A stretch of DNA of 46,592 nt, taken from positions 11,722 through 58,313 of the forward strand of contig JAQTLK010000009.1 in NCBI GenBank assembly GCA_028714955.1. Direction: 5' to 3'. Below are positions 1 through 8,249 of this stretch, piece after piece; positions within the stretch are counted from its first letter, which is position 1; every line of letters starts with the position of its first letter. The notes beneath the pieces were generated by a model, which was not told where the DNA came from, made no database searches, and saw nothing but the letters and a program-made list of their open reading frames with translations. Origin of the DNA: Sulfuricella sp. GTDB taxonomy: Bacteria > Pseudomonadota > Gammaproteobacteria > Burkholderiales > Sulfuricellaceae. The position numbers were made by a program, and so were the translations under genes.

Positions 1-164
1 ATAAGAATGCTTTTCCTGAATCTGGCAGTGCAGGATTCTTGTTCATTGGTTAAACTTAACCAAAATATGGATTGTCATATCAAAAGCTGACAGCGGGCTT
101 GGAGAGGTCTCGCGGCGTGGCTTGGGACCGAAGCCATTTTTTAATCAACCGGGAAAGGAAAATC

Positions 165-620
165 ATGAATAAAATCAGTTTGGCCAGCATGTTTCTGATA
201 TTGGCGACGGCGCTTGGCGGTTGCGCTTCGAGCATGTCGGGTAGCGCTTACACGCGGTCGCAAGCGCGTCAGGCCCAAGAGGTGCGGATGGGCGTGGTGG
301 AGAGCGTACGGCAAGTGCAGCTCGAAGGCACCAAAACGCCCGTGGGCACTGTGGCGGGTGCGGCAGTGGGCGGCCTTGCCGGCAGCAACATCGGTGAAGG
401 CAAGGGCAGCGCGGTAGGCGCCATTATCGGCGCGGTGGCGGGCGGGCTTGCCGGCTCTGCCATCGAAGAGGGCGTAACCAAAAAACCGGGTCTGGAAATC
501 ACCGTCAGGCTGGATAACGGCCGGATGATTGCGGTGACGCAGGAGGCGGATGAAGCCTTTCGCCCCGGCGAACGCGTGCGCGTCCTGACAGGCGGCGGCG
601 TGACGCGCGTGACGCACTGA
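165..620 (+). CDS. Glycine-zipper outer-membrane lipoprotein (SlyB-like)
   Basis: A 151-residue envelope lipoprotein. Residues 1-20 form a lipoprotein signal peptide ending in the lipobox LGGC, with Cys20 as the lipidated residue. Residues 60-103 form a glycine zipper of GxxxG-type repeats (GAAVGGLAG, then GAIIGAVAGGLAG), as in the 2TM glycine-zipper family that includes SlyB. The C-terminal 45 residues (EITVRLDNGRMIAVTQ onward) match the small beta domain that usually follows the zipper. The ATG at 165 was chosen because a purine-rich ribosome site (GGGAAAGGAA) lies just upstream and it starts the signal peptide; the reading frame stays open further upstream without a signal. The gene stands alone, and a dispersed repeat begins 12 bases after its stop. 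In this family the protein is linked to envelope integrity; its exact role here is unknown. Confidence 0.85.
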   Translation: MNKISLASMFLILATALGGCASSMSGSAYTRSQARQAQEVRMGVVESVRQVQLEGTKTPVGTVAGAAVGGLAGSNIGEGKGSAVGAIIGAVAGGLAGSAIEEGVTKKPGLEITVRLDNGRMIAVTQEADEAFRPGERVRVLTGGGVTRVTH

Positions 621-631
621 TCCGCGGATTC

Positions 632-774
632 CGCGCCCTCGCTGGTCTTTTGTCCCGTAGGGAAATTTCGTTCGGTCGGGCGTATGAATAAAACGCCACT
701 CCCTCACGAAATTCCCCTACAGAACAAAATCCTGCGCGATCATCACGCGAATTTATCCGAAACATCCGGGTGAA
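632..774. repeat. Foldback repeat, copy 1 (left end missing)
   Basis: About 143 bases closely match the element at 30349-30489. Copy 1 keeps the inner inverted repeat (TTTTGTCCCGTAGGG against CCCCTACAGAACAAAA), the GGCGT/ACGCC central hairpin and a modified right terminal repeat (ATTTATCC, then GAAACATCCGGGT). The left terminal repeat seen in copy 2 is absent; the similarity starts 12 bases after the lipoprotein stop codon. No coding capacity is visible, so it looks like a non-autonomous MITE-type element. Confidence 0.8.
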
Positions 775-775
775 G

Positions 776-789
776 TTGATTTTTATCGG
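776..789 (+). promoter_or_regulatory. FNR/Dnr-like site upstream of nrdD
   Basis: TTGATTTTTATCGG matches the FNR-family consensus TTGAT-N4-ATCAA at 8 of 10 defined positions. Its centre (782.5) lies about 63 bases before the start point expected from the sigma-70 promoter at 812-839, close to a class I activation position. A Crp/Fnr-type regulator gene follows the nrd genes at 3858. Matching is by eye, without a scoring matrix. Confidence 0.45.
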
Positions 790-811
790 GATAAAAATAT
801 CGTATGATCCA

Positions 812-839
812 TTGACATCAACACAACATGGCGTATATT
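812..839 (+). promoter_or_regulatory. Sigma-70 promoter of the nrdD operon
   Basis: A consensus -35 hexamer TTGACA (812-817) is followed after 16 bases by TATATT (834-839), a one-mismatch -10. Transcription would start near 846, about 43 bases before the nrdD ATG. The -10 is overlapped by a putative NrdR box. Confidence 0.6.
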
Positions 840-867
840 TGATCGAACGTATAACAACATATTGTGT
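821..867 (+). promoter_or_regulatory. Tandem NrdR-like boxes over the nrdD promoter
   Basis: Two 16-base windows resemble the NrdR consensus acaCwAtATaTwGtgt. ACACAACATGGCGTAT at 821-836 matches 11 of 16 positions and TAACAACATATTGTGT at 852-867 matches 13 of 16. They are spaced 31 bases start to start, the about three-helical-turn spacing known for NrdR box pairs. The first covers the -10 and the second lies just after the expected start point, so repression of the class III reductase by NrdR when dATP is ample is the inferred role. Confidence 0.5.
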
Positions 868-888
868 TTTGTTCGTCGAGGAGGTGCC

Positions 889-2922
889 ATGGATTTGCAG
901 CAGGAAGGGACGCAGGCATTGTTGAGCTTGCCGCGCGCCGTCATCAAGCGCGATGGTTCGGTGGCAGTATTCGATGGCGCCAAGATCCGTTCGGCCATCG
1001 CGCGTGCCGGCAGTGTCAGCGGAGAATTCGATGCCAGCGAGGCGGAGCTGCTGTCCGCACAGGTGTCGAAGGTCCTGATTCACAAGTTCCGCAACCAGCC
1101 GCCCAGCATCGAGAACATCCAGGACGTGGTCGAGCAGGTGCTGATTTCCGCTAACCACCTCAAGACCGCCCGCGCCTACATCGTTTATCGCGAGCAGCAC
1201 GCCAAGCTGCGCCAGGACCGCAAGACGGTGGTGGATGTCGGCAGCTCCATCAACGAGTACCTCGAACAGCTGGACTGGCGCGTCAACGCCAACGCCAACC
1301 AGGGTTATTCCCTGGGCGGCCTGATCCTCAACGTCTCCGGCAAGGTGGTGGCCAATTACTGGCTCAACCACGTTTATCCGCCGGAAGTCGGCGTGGCGCA
1401 CCGCGAAGGCGACATCCACGTGCACGACCTCGACATGCTGGCCGGCTACTGCGCCGGCTGGTCGCTGCGCACCCTGCTTACCGAAGGTCTCAACGGCGTG
1501 CCGGGCAAGGTCGAGGCGGGGCCGCCCAAGCACATGTCGTCGGCAGTCGGCCAGATCGTCAATTTTCTCGGCACCCTGCAGAACGAGTGGGCCGGGGCGC
1601 AGGCGTTCAGCTCCTTCGATACCTACATGGCGCCCTATATCCGCATAGACAATTTGCCCTATGCGCAGGTCAAGCAATATATCCAGGAGCTGATCTACAA
1701 CCTCAACGTGCCTTCGCGCTGGGGCACGCAGACGCCATTCACCAACCTGACCTTCGACTGGACCTGCCCGGATGACCTGAAAGACCAGGTGCCGGTCATC
1801 GGCGGCAAAGAGGTGCCTTTCACCTATGGCGACCTGCAGGTTGAAATGGACATGATCAACCGCGCCTATATCGAGGTCATGACCACCGGCGACGCGAAGG
1901 GGCGGGTGTTCACCTTCCCCATTCCGACCTACAACATGACGCCGGATTTTCCCTGGGAATCGGAAAATGCCACCCTGCTGTTCGAGATGACGGCGAAGTA
2001 CGGCCTGCCGTATTTCCAGAATTTCATCAATTCCGAGCTCAAGCCCAACATGATCCGCTCCATGTGCTGCCGCCTGCAGCTCGACCTGCGCGAATTGCTC
2101 AAGCGCGGCAATGGCCTGTTCGGCAGCGCGGAGCAGACCGGTTCGGTGGGCGTCGTTACCATCAACTGCGCGCGTCTCGGCTATCTCTACAAGGGCAATG
2201 AGACCGGCTTGCTGGCGCGCCTCGACGAGCTGCTGGAGATCGGCAAGAACAGCCTGGAAATCAAGCGCAAGACCATCCAGCGCCACATGGACGCGGGCCT
2301 GTTCCCCTACACCAAGCGCTACCTCGGCACCTTGCGCAATCATTTTTCCACGCTGGGCGTGAACGGCATCAACGAGATGATCCGTAATTTCACCGATGAC
2401 GAGCACGACATCACCAGCGAATATGGCCACGCCTTCGCGCTGCGCCTGCTCGACCACGTGCGCGCCCGGATGCTGGCTTTCCAGGACGAAACCGGCCACA
2501 TGTACAACCTCGAGGCCACCCCGGCGGAAGGCACCACTTACCGCTTCGCCAAGGAGGACCGGAAGCGCTTCCCGGACATCCTGCAGGCGGGTACGCGGGA
2601 AATGCCCTATTACACCAACTCCTCGCAATTGCCGGTGGGCTTCACCGACGACCCGTTCGAGGCGCTGGAGCGGCAGGACGACCTGCAGAAGAAATATACC
2701 GGCGGCACCGTGCTGCACCTCTACATGACCGAGCGCATTTCCAGCGCGGAAGCGTGCAAGAATCTGGTCAAGCGTTCGCTGGAGCGCTTCCGCCTGCCCT
2801 ATATCACGATTACGCCGACCTTCTCGATTTGTCCGGTGCACGGTTATCTGGACGGGGAGCACAAGTTCTGTCCGAAGTGCGACGAGGACATCATCGCCAG
2901 AAAACGCAAACAAGCAGCTTAA
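889..2922 (+). CDS. nrdD: Anaerobic ribonucleoside-triphosphate reductase, large chain without glycyl-radical tail
   Basis: Class III ribonucleotide reductase, which converts NTPs to dNTPs without oxygen. The 677-residue chain has an N-terminal ATP-cone (about residues 10-95, with IKRDGSVAVFDGAKI), the ten-stranded catalytic barrel with the Cys393-Cys394-Arg motif, and a C-terminal zinc site (CPVH at 648-651, CPKC at 661-664). It then ends 13 residues after the last zinc Cys, whereas E. coli and phage T4 NrdD continue into an RVxGY glycyl-radical loop. That loop is encoded by the separate gene at 2934. The ATG at 889 follows the strong ribosome site GAGGAGGTG; an in-frame TTG at 862 is less likely. 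The promoter carries FNR-like and NrdR-like sites. The assignment is secure; activity must depend on the small partner. Confidence 0.95.
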   Translation: MDLQQEGTQALLSLPRAVIKRDGSVAVFDGAKIRSAIARAGSVSGEFDASEAELLSAQVSKVLIHKFRNQPPSIENIQDVVEQVLISANHLKTARAYIVYREQHAKLRQDRKTVVDVGSSINEYLEQLDWRVNANANQGYSLGGLILNVSGKVVANYWLNHVYPPEVGVAHREGDIHVHDLDMLAGYCAGWSLRTLLTEGLNGVPGKVEAGPPKHMSSAVGQIVNFLGTLQNEWAGAQAFSSFDTYMAPYIRIDNLPYAQVKQYIQELIYNLNVPSRWGTQTPFTNLTFDWTCPDDLKDQVPVIGGKEVPFTYGDLQVEMDMINRAYIEVMTTGDAKGRVFTFPIPTYNMTPDFPWESENATLLFEMTAKYGLPYFQNFINSELKPNMIRSMCCRLQLDLRELLKRGNGLFGSAEQTGSVGVVTINCARLGYLYKGNETGLLARLDELLEIGKNSLEIKRKTIQRHMDAGLFPYTKRYLGTLRNHFSTLGVNGINEMIRNFTDDEHDITSEYGHAFALRLLDHVRARMLAFQDETGHMYNLEATPAEGTTYRFAKEDRKRFPDILQAGTREMPYYTNSSQLPVGFTDDPFEALERQDDLQKKYTGGTVLHLYMTERISSAEACKNLVKRSLERFRLPYITITPTFSICPVHGYLDGEHKFCPKCDEDIIARKRKQAA

Positions 2923-2933
2923 AGGAGAAAAAC

Positions 2934-3125
2934 ATGACCGACCTGTCCCAGCAAACCAACCTGCAACCCGAAATCGTTCTCAAGGACGAGGAGCGCCAGC
3001 CCTGCGAGGTCTGGACGCGCGTGATGGGCTATCATCGCCCGATGGCTTCTTTTAACCTGGGCAAAAAAGGTGAGTTTTACGAGCGCCAGTATTTCTGCGA
3101 ATCGCGCGCCAAGCTTGCAGCCTGA
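2934..3125 (+). CDS. Stand-alone glycyl-radical domain of class III ribonucleotide reductase
   Basis: A 63-residue protein that is essentially the missing C-terminus of NrdD. Its core, TRVMGYHRP followed by SFNLGKKGEFYERQYF, aligns with the E. coli NrdD end (RVCGYL, then PFNAGKQEE). Gly32 would be the radical-bearing glycine, with Met in place of the Cys that usually precedes it. The gene has its own ribosome site (AAAGGAG) and ATG, starts 11 bases after the nrdD stop and uses a different reading frame, so it is a distinct gene and not a simple read-through. It overlaps the start of nrdG. I infer that NrdG places the radical on this protein, which docks into the NrdD barrel, much as GrcA (YfiD) supplies a replacement radical domain to damaged pyruvate formate-lyase. 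Confidence 0.85.
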   Translation: MTDLSQQTNLQPEIVLKDEERQPCEVWTRVMGYHRPMASFNLGKKGEFYERQYFCESRAKLAA

Positions 3126-3828
3126 GCCAGCAGTCCTCCTGCAGGTCGGGGGGCTGACGCCCCTCACCACCACGGACTTTCCCGGCCTGCTCGCGGCGGT
3201 GGTGTTTTGCCAGGGTTGCCCCTGGCAGTGCGGATATTGCCACAACCCGCACCTCATCCCCCGCGGCGGCGAGGCGACGCAAGGCTGGGAAGAAGTCATG
3301 GCGTTCCTGAAAAAGCGCCAGGGACTGCTCGACGCCGTGGTGTTCAGCGGCGGCGAGCCCACCTTGCAAGCCGGACTGGTGCCGTCCTGTCGCGCGGCGC
3401 GGGAGCTCGGCTTCAAGATCGGCCTCCACACCGCCGGACCTTACCCGGCCCGGCTGGCGGAAGTTCTCCCCGAGCTCGACTGGGTGGGCATGGACATCAA
3501 GGCGCCCTTTGCCGATTATGACCGCATCACCGGTGTGCCGGGTAGCGGCGAGCGGGCGCGGGAGAGCCTGATGCACTTGCTCGACAGTGGTGTCGAGCAT
3601 GAAATCCGCACTACCGTGCACCCCGCATTGCTGGATGCCAGACAGGTAGCCATGCTGGCCCGGGAGCTCGCCGCGCTGGGCGTGCGGCGCTATATATTGC
3701 AGGAATTTCGCGCCCAGGGCTGCGCGGATTCCGGCCTGAACATGGCGTCTGGCCGGGATTTCCCCTGGGCTGAGGTGCGTGATGCGCTACAGCCCCTGTT
3801 TCAGCACTTCTCCATTCGAGGCGCTTGA
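3070..3828 (+). CDS. nrdG: Anaerobic ribonucleotide reductase activating enzyme (radical SAM)
   Basis: Radical S-adenosylmethionine activase that generates the glycyl radical on the reductase. The CX3CX2C cluster motif is visible as CPWQCGYC, followed by HNPHLIP, and downstream FSGGEPTLQ matches the SAM-binding GGEP motif. The real N-terminus is unsettled. The GTG at 3070 gives 252 residues and overlaps the glycyl-radical gene by 56 bases; a TTG at 3115 would give 237 residues starting just before the conserved VGGLTPLTTTDFPG. Either way the gene overlaps its upstream partner and is probably translationally coupled to it. It belongs to the Pseudomonas-like NrdG subgroup (about 230 residues) more than the short E. 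coli type; this is inferred from overall layout. Confidence 0.9.
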   Translation: MSFTSASISANRAPSLQPEPAVLLQVGGLTPLTTTDFPGLLAAVVFCQGCPWQCGYCHNPHLIPRGGEATQGWEEVMAFLKKRQGLLDAVVFSGGEPTLQAGLVPSCRAARELGFKIGLHTAGPYPARLAEVLPELDWVGMDIKAPFADYDRITGVPGSGERARESLMHLLDSGVEHEIRTTVHPALLDARQVAMLARELAALGVRRYILQEFRAQGCADSGLNMASGRDFPWAEVRDALQPLFQHFSIRGA

Positions 3829-3831
3829 CCC

Positions 3832-3837
3832 TATAAT
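3832..3837 (+). promoter_or_regulatory. Perfect -10 hexamer ahead of the Crp/Fnr regulator
   Basis: TATAAT lies 3 bases after the nrdG stop codon, giving a start point near 3844 and a short leader for the regulator gene. No good -35 sits 16-18 bases upstream, so it may need an activator or be only a weak internal promoter. Confidence 0.35.
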
Positions 3838-3857
3838 CCGCATGATTCGCTTCACGG

Positions 3858-4559
3858 ATGAGAGGAACCGCTTTGGCCAACCCCGTAAAAATACCTGCCA
3901 TCCTGGCAAACATTCCCCTGTTCCGGGAAATGTCGCATGAAGAAATCGAATGCATTGCCGCGGGTACGCGCGAACTGCACCTTGCGCGCGGCGATGTGCT
4001 GTTCCGGCGTGGCGACCCTTCCACTGGTTTTTATGTGGTGATTCATGGTCAGGTCAAACTGGCCCTGACTTCGCCGCAGGGCATCGAGAAAGTGGTAGAG
4101 CTGTTCGGTCCGGGCCAGAGCTTCGGCGAGGCGGTGATGTTCATGGGCAAGACTTATCCCGTGTATGCGCAAGCGCTGACCGATTCCTTGACCTTGCATA
4201 TCAACAAGAGCGTGGTTTTTGGCGGGATCGAAAATGATCCGGCATTCTGCCGCAAAATGCTGGCGGGGCTTTCCATCCGCCTGCACCGCCTGATCCATTA
4301 CGTGGAGTCATTCTCCCTGCGCTCTTCGGCGCAACGGGTGATCGGCTACCTGCTGCAAGACTTCGAGGAAGTCAACCAGGGGCAGGATCTTCATGTCAAT
4401 CTGCCGGCCAACAAGAACGTGATCGCTTCCAACCTCAACATCACGCCGGAAACCTTTTCCCGCATTCTGCACAATTTGTCCGATGGCGGCTTGATCGAGG
4501 TGAAAGGCAAGGATGTGCTCATCAGGGATGTTGCCGGATTGCGTGCTTACGACGAGTGA
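3858..4559 (+). CDS. Crp/Fnr-family regulator, Dnr-like
   Basis: Transcription factor of 233 residues. Residues about 20-135 form a cyclic-nucleotide-type beta-barrel sensor ([18 protein letters not shown], then [10 protein letters not shown]), followed by a long dimerisation helix and a winged helix-turn-helix near 195-225 ([18 protein letters not shown]). It lacks the N-terminal cysteine cluster that holds the iron-sulphur centre of FNR, and the sensor resembles the haem-binding NO sensor Dnr of Pseudomonas. It is therefore probably an anaerobic or nitric-oxide responsive regulator. The start is uncertain: the ATG at 3858 has no clear ribosome site, while a TTG at 3873 follows AGAGGA. It directly follows nrdG, and an FNR-type site lies upstream of nrdD. 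Confidence 0.85.
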   Translation: MRGTALANPVKIPAILANIPLFREMSHEEIECIAAGTRELHLARGDVLFRRGDPSTGFYVVIHGQVKLALTSPQGIEKVVELFGPGQSFGEAVMFMGKTYPVYAQALTDSLTLHINKSVVFGGIENDPAFCRKMLAGLSIRLHRLIHYVESFSLRSSAQRVIGYLLQDFEEVNQGQDLHVNLPANKNVIASNLNITPETFSRILHNLSDGGLIEVKGKDVLIRDVAGLRAYDE

Positions 4560-4687
4560 TTGATTCGCCGGTTGCCGCGTTTCACACACCAATTTCTTTC
4601 TTTCCCGTTCACGAAAGTTTTATCATTCAGGGCTGCAGCCTCGCCGCTTCCGGCCCTGGCCTTAATGTTCCCTGTTTGGAGTCCGTC

Positions 4688-6223
4688 ATGAAAGACAAAT
4701 TGATCATTTTCGACACCACTTTGCGCGATGGCGAGCAGAGCCCGGGCGCTTCCATGACGCGGGAAGAAAAGCTGCGCATTGCCAGGCAACTGGAGCGCAT
4801 GCGCGTGGATGTCATCGAGGCCGGTTTCCCGGCTGCGTCCAATGGCGACTTCGAATCGGTGAAAGCGGTGGCCGATGCCGTCAGGGACAGCACGGTGTGC
4901 GGACTCGCGCGCGCGCTGGAACGCGACATCGATCGCGCCGGCGAGGCACTGAAAGGCGCCAGCTCCAGCCGTATCCACACCTTCATCGCCACTTCGCCGA
5001 TTCACATGGAAAAGAAGCTGCGCATGAGCCCCGACCAGGTCCTCGAACAGGCGGTCAAGGCGGTGAAATGGGCGCGCAAGTGGACCGACAACGTCGAGTT
5101 TTCGCCCGAGGACGCCGGCCGTTCCGATCCCGATTTCCTGTGCCGCATCCTGGAAGCGGTGATCGACGCCGGCGCCAGCACGCTCAATATCCCCGACACC
5201 GTGGGCTATAACCTGCCGCAACAGTTCGGCCATCTGATCGCCACCTTGCGCGAGCGCATTCCCAATGCCGACAAGGCGGTGTTCTCGGTGCATTGCCATA
5301 ACGACCTCGGCCTGGCGGTAGCCAACTCCCTGTCCGCGGTACTCAACGGCGCGCGCCAGGTGGAATGCACCATCAATGGCCTGGGCGAGCGGGCGGGCAA
5401 CGCTTCGCTGGAAGAGGTGGTGATGGCGGTGCGCACGCGCCAGGACGTGTTCGGCTGCGACACCCAGATCGACACCACCCAGATCGTGCCGGCCAGTCGC
5501 CTGGTGGCCAGCATCACCGGTTTCGCGGTACAGCCCAACAAGGCCATCGTCGGCGCCAATGCCTTTGCGCATGAATCCGGCATTCACCAGGATGGCGTGC
5601 TCAAGCACCGCGAAACCTACGAAATCATGCGCGCCGAGGACGTCGGCTGGAGCGCCAACAAGATGGTCATGGGCAAGCACTCCGGCCGCAACGCCTTCAA
5701 GACGCGCCTCGCCGAACTGGGCATCGAGCTGCCCTCGGAAGACGCGCTCAACGGCGCCTTCGCCCGCTTCAAGGAACTGGCGGACAAGAAGCACGAGATT
5801 TTCGACGAGGATCTGCAGGCGCTGGTGAGCGACGAAGCCGCCGCGCTGGAACAGGAGCAGTTCCGGCTGGTGTCCCTGAAGGTGTGTTCGGAAACCGGCG
5901 AAACGCCCCACGCCATCGTGGTGGTGGCGGTGAACGGCGCGGAAAAGCAGGCGGAGGCGGACGGCGGGGGGCCGGTGGACGCGGCGTTCAAGGCGATCGA
6001 CTCGATCGTCAGGAGCGGCGCCGAGCTGCAGCTGTATTCGGTCAACAACATCACCAGCGGCACCGATGCGCAGGGAGAGGTTACCGTGCGCCTGTCCAAG
6101 GGCGGGCGCATCGTCAACGGCCAGGGTTCCGACACCGACATCGTGATCGCCTCGGCCAAGTCCTACCTGCATGCGCTCAACAAGTTGCACAGCAAGCTGG
6201 AGCGCGCGCATCCGCAGGTGTGA
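4688..6223 (+). CDS. leuA: 2-isopropylmalate synthase
   Basis: First committed enzyme of leucine synthesis: it condenses acetyl-CoA with 2-ketoisovalerate. The 511-residue protein has the full-length bacterial layout. The TIM-barrel catalytic domain begins [15 protein letters not shown], and the metal-binding [14 protein letters not shown] and [14 protein letters not shown] motifs are intact. A C-terminal regulatory domain (about 390-511, with AFKAIDSIV and the end of the leucine-binding fold) indicates feedback control by leucine. The ATG at 4688 follows TTGGAGTCC and matches the family N-terminus; the frame is open upstream but carries no family sequence. The gene appears monocistronic; the pyruvate kinase-like gene begins 100 bases later with no obvious terminator between them. 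Confidence 0.97.
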   Translation: MKDKLIIFDTTLRDGEQSPGASMTREEKLRIARQLERMRVDVIEAGFPAASNGDFESVKAVADAVRDSTVCGLARALERDIDRAGEALKGASSSRIHTFIATSPIHMEKKLRMSPDQVLEQAVKAVKWARKWTDNVEFSPEDAGRSDPDFLCRILEAVIDAGASTLNIPDTVGYNLPQQFGHLIATLRERIPNADKAVFSVHCHNDLGLAVANSLSAVLNGARQVECTINGLGERAGNASLEEVVMAVRTRQDVFGCDTQIDTTQIVPASRLVASITGFAVQPNKAIVGANAFAHESGIHQDGVLKHRETYEIMRAEDVGWSANKMVMGKHSGRNAFKTRLAELGIELPSEDALNGAFARFKELADKKHEIFDEDLQALVSDEAAALEQEQFRLVSLKVCSETGETPHAIVVVAVNGAEKQAEADGGGPVDAAFKAIDSIVRSGAELQLYSVNNITSGTDAQGEVTVRLSKGGRIVNGQGSDTDIVIASAKSYLHALNKLHSKLERAHPQV

Positions 6224-6323
6224 CACGGCAGTTGCAAGCGCATCGGCGTCCTCGCCGGGTTTCGCGGCAAGTGAATGGCTGTCATCAGGTTGTAACCATG
6301 ACAGGCTATAAAGCCGGAAAACC

Positions 6324-8210
6324 ATGAATGCGAAAAACCACTTTGCAACACCCGACGAAACGGTGCAACTCCTGCGCGAGGTGCAGTCCCTGCGCAGGGT
6401 CGTCAGGCAAGCGCAGAAGCAATGCATGGACCTGTGGCGCCCGCAGGTCAGGCGGCGCGATTTCCTTTCCAGCGCTTCCAATCTCGCCGCCTACCTTGGC
6501 CTGCGCCGCCATGATCTGCGGCATCTGCAAAACCGCCTCGCCAATCTCGGCCTGTCCTCGCTCGGGCGCAGTGAAGCCCATGTTCTCGCGTCCCTGGACG
6601 CGATTATTCACATACTGAAAATCATCTCCGGAAAATCCATTTCTCCGGAAAAGCTGACGCGCGCGAGTGCCGCCATGGCAGGTGCGGAGACTTTTCTCAA
6701 ACGCCATACCAACCAGCTATTCGGCCCACAGCCGGCCCACCGCTGGGCGCGTATCATGGTGACTTTCCCCGGCGAAGCAGCTGACGACTACTTGTTCGTG
6801 CGCGAACTCGTGCTGCGCGGCATGGATTGCGCGCGCATCAATTGCGCTCACGACGATGCGGGCTCCTGGCAACGCATGGTCGAATTCGTGCGCCAGGCCG
6901 AACAGGAAACGGGCCGGTCATGCAAAATCCTGATGGATCTCGCGGGCCCCAAGCTGAGAACCGGTCCGGTCACCCCCGGCAGCCCCGTTATCCATCTCAA
7001 GCCCAAGCGCGATTTGCACGGCAACCTGGTGCAGGCGGCAAGCGTGATTCTCGACGGCAGCGGCAAGCCGGGGCGCCCCGCCGAACGCGACGGGCTGGGG
7101 CAGCGCACCTCGGCCCGTCTGGCGGTGAATGCGGAATGGCAGGAAGTGCTGCGGACAGGCGACACGATCCGTTTTTCCGATGCCCGGAACAGGCAGCGCG
7201 AGATGGTCGTGCGGCACCGCATATCCTGCAATGAAGTCATGGCCAGTTGCGACGATGGCGCCTATCTCCGTCCGGGCATCAAGCTGAAGCTTGGCCATCC
7301 CAAACGCGGCTCCTCGGGGCATGAGACCGTGCTTGGAGACATTGTGGCACAGGCGCAACCCATCATCCTGCACCTGGGCGATGCCCTGCAGTTGACGCGC
7401 GCACCTGTTCCGGGCGAACCGCCGGGGGTGGACGAGGACGGCAATATCCTGATTCCCGCGCATATTTCCTGCATCCAGCCGGAAGTGTTCCGCTATCTGA
7501 AGCCCGGTCATCGCGTGTGGATCGACGACGGGCGCATCGGCGCGGTGGTGGATGCGCTTAATGGCGAGGGTGCTTTGCTGCGCATCACCCAAGCCCGAGT
7601 GGAAGGGGAAAAGCTGCACCCGGAGAAAGGCCTGAATTTCCCCGACAGCGAACTGGATTTGCCTGCGCTGACCGAAAAAGATCTGCGCGATCTCGATTTT
7701 GTCGCGGCCCATGCCGACATGGTGGGCTATTCCTTCGTGCAGTCGGCCGAGGACATGGAACGGCTCATCGCCGAACTGGCTGTGCGCGGCGCCGGCAAGA
7801 TCGGCATCGTGGCCAAGATCGAGACCCGCAGGGGGCTGCGCAACCTGCCCGAGATCATCGTTCGCGGGGCGGGCTGGCACCCTTTTGGCGTGATGATTGC
7901 ACGCGGCGATCTGGCGGTGGAGATCGGCTATGCGCGCATGGCGGAAATCCAGGAAGAAATCCTGTGGCTATGCGAGGCTGCCCATGTGCCGGTGATCTGG
8001 GCGACGCAGGTGCTGGAGGGGCTGGTGAAGCAGAACTTCCCCTCGCGCGCCGAGATGACCGATGCCGCCATGGCGGAACGGGCGGAGTGCGTCATGCTCA
8101 ACAAGGGGCCTTTCGTCCTCGACGCCATTGCGGTGCTGGATAATGTGGTCGAAAAAATGCAGGCGCACCAGCAGAAAAAAACCTCGCAGCTCAGGGCGCT
8201 GCACTGGTAG
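6324..8210 (+). CDS. Pyruvate kinase with N-terminal extension and two lid-like domains
   Basis: A 628-residue pyruvate kinase relative. Residues 1-135 are a helical extension absent from classical enzymes (YLGLRRHDLRHLQNRLANLG, then SSLGRSEAHVLASLD). The barrel starts near 142. Catalytic residues recognisable by motif are Arg171 and Asn173 (ARINCAH), Asp205, Lys498 and Glu500 (VAKIE), Asp529 (IARGDLAVEIG) and Thr561 (ATQVLEG). Lys210 in GPKLRTG replaces the Glu of K+-dependent enzymes, a mark of the K+-independent class; Ala175 replaces the usual Ser of the RxNxSHG motif. Between strands there is a lid-like segment (about 222-323) and then a second, canonical lid (about 345-445, WIDDGRIGAVVD, KGLNFP). 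The C-terminal allosteric domain is missing. The likely reaction is PEP plus ADP to pyruvate plus ATP, but regulation must differ. Confidence 0.8.
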   Translation: MNAKNHFATPDETVQLLREVQSLRRVVRQAQKQCMDLWRPQVRRRDFLSSASNLAAYLGLRRHDLRHLQNRLANLGLSSLGRSEAHVLASLDAIIHILKIISGKSISPEKLTRASAAMAGAETFLKRHTNQLFGPQPAHRWARIMVTFPGEAADDYLFVRELVLRGMDCARINCAHDDAGSWQRMVEFVRQAEQETGRSCKILMDLAGPKLRTGPVTPGSPVIHLKPKRDLHGNLVQAASVILDGSGKPGRPAERDGLGQRTSARLAVNAEWQEVLRTGDTIRFSDARNRQREMVVRHRISCNEVMASCDDGAYLRPGIKLKLGHPKRGSSGHETVLGDIVAQAQPIILHLGDALQLTRAPVPGEPPGVDEDGNILIPAHISCIQPEVFRYLKPGHRVWIDDGRIGAVVDALNGEGALLRITQARVEGEKLHPEKGLNFPDSELDLPALTEKDLRDLDFVAAHADMVGYSFVQSAEDMERLIAELAVRGAGKIGIVAKIETRRGLRNLPEIIVRGAGWHPFGVMIARGDLAVEIGYARMAEIQEEILWLCEAAHVPVIWATQVLEGLVKQNFPSRAEMTDAAMAERAECVMLNKGPFVLDAIAVLDNVVEKMQAHQQKKTSQLRALHW

Positions 8211-8249
8211 GCGTCCTGTTGGAAGCATACCCGCCCGGTTGTATTTTTG

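Noticed and set aside
505-2913. An 802-codon open reading frame on the minus strand
   Set aside because: It lies antisense to nrdD and the repeat, with no ribosome site and no family resemblance; long antisense frames are expected in high-GC coding DNA.
2900-2940. A frameshift or sequencing error joining nrdD to its radical loop
   Set aside because: The small gene has its own AAAGGAG site and ATG 11 bases after the stop, plus about 25 residues before the loop that suit an independent N-terminus. Still worth confirming by reads.
4547-6481. A 644-codon minus-strand frame opposite leuA
   Set aside because: Same reason: antisense shadow of leuA with low-complexity His/Arg/Val composition.
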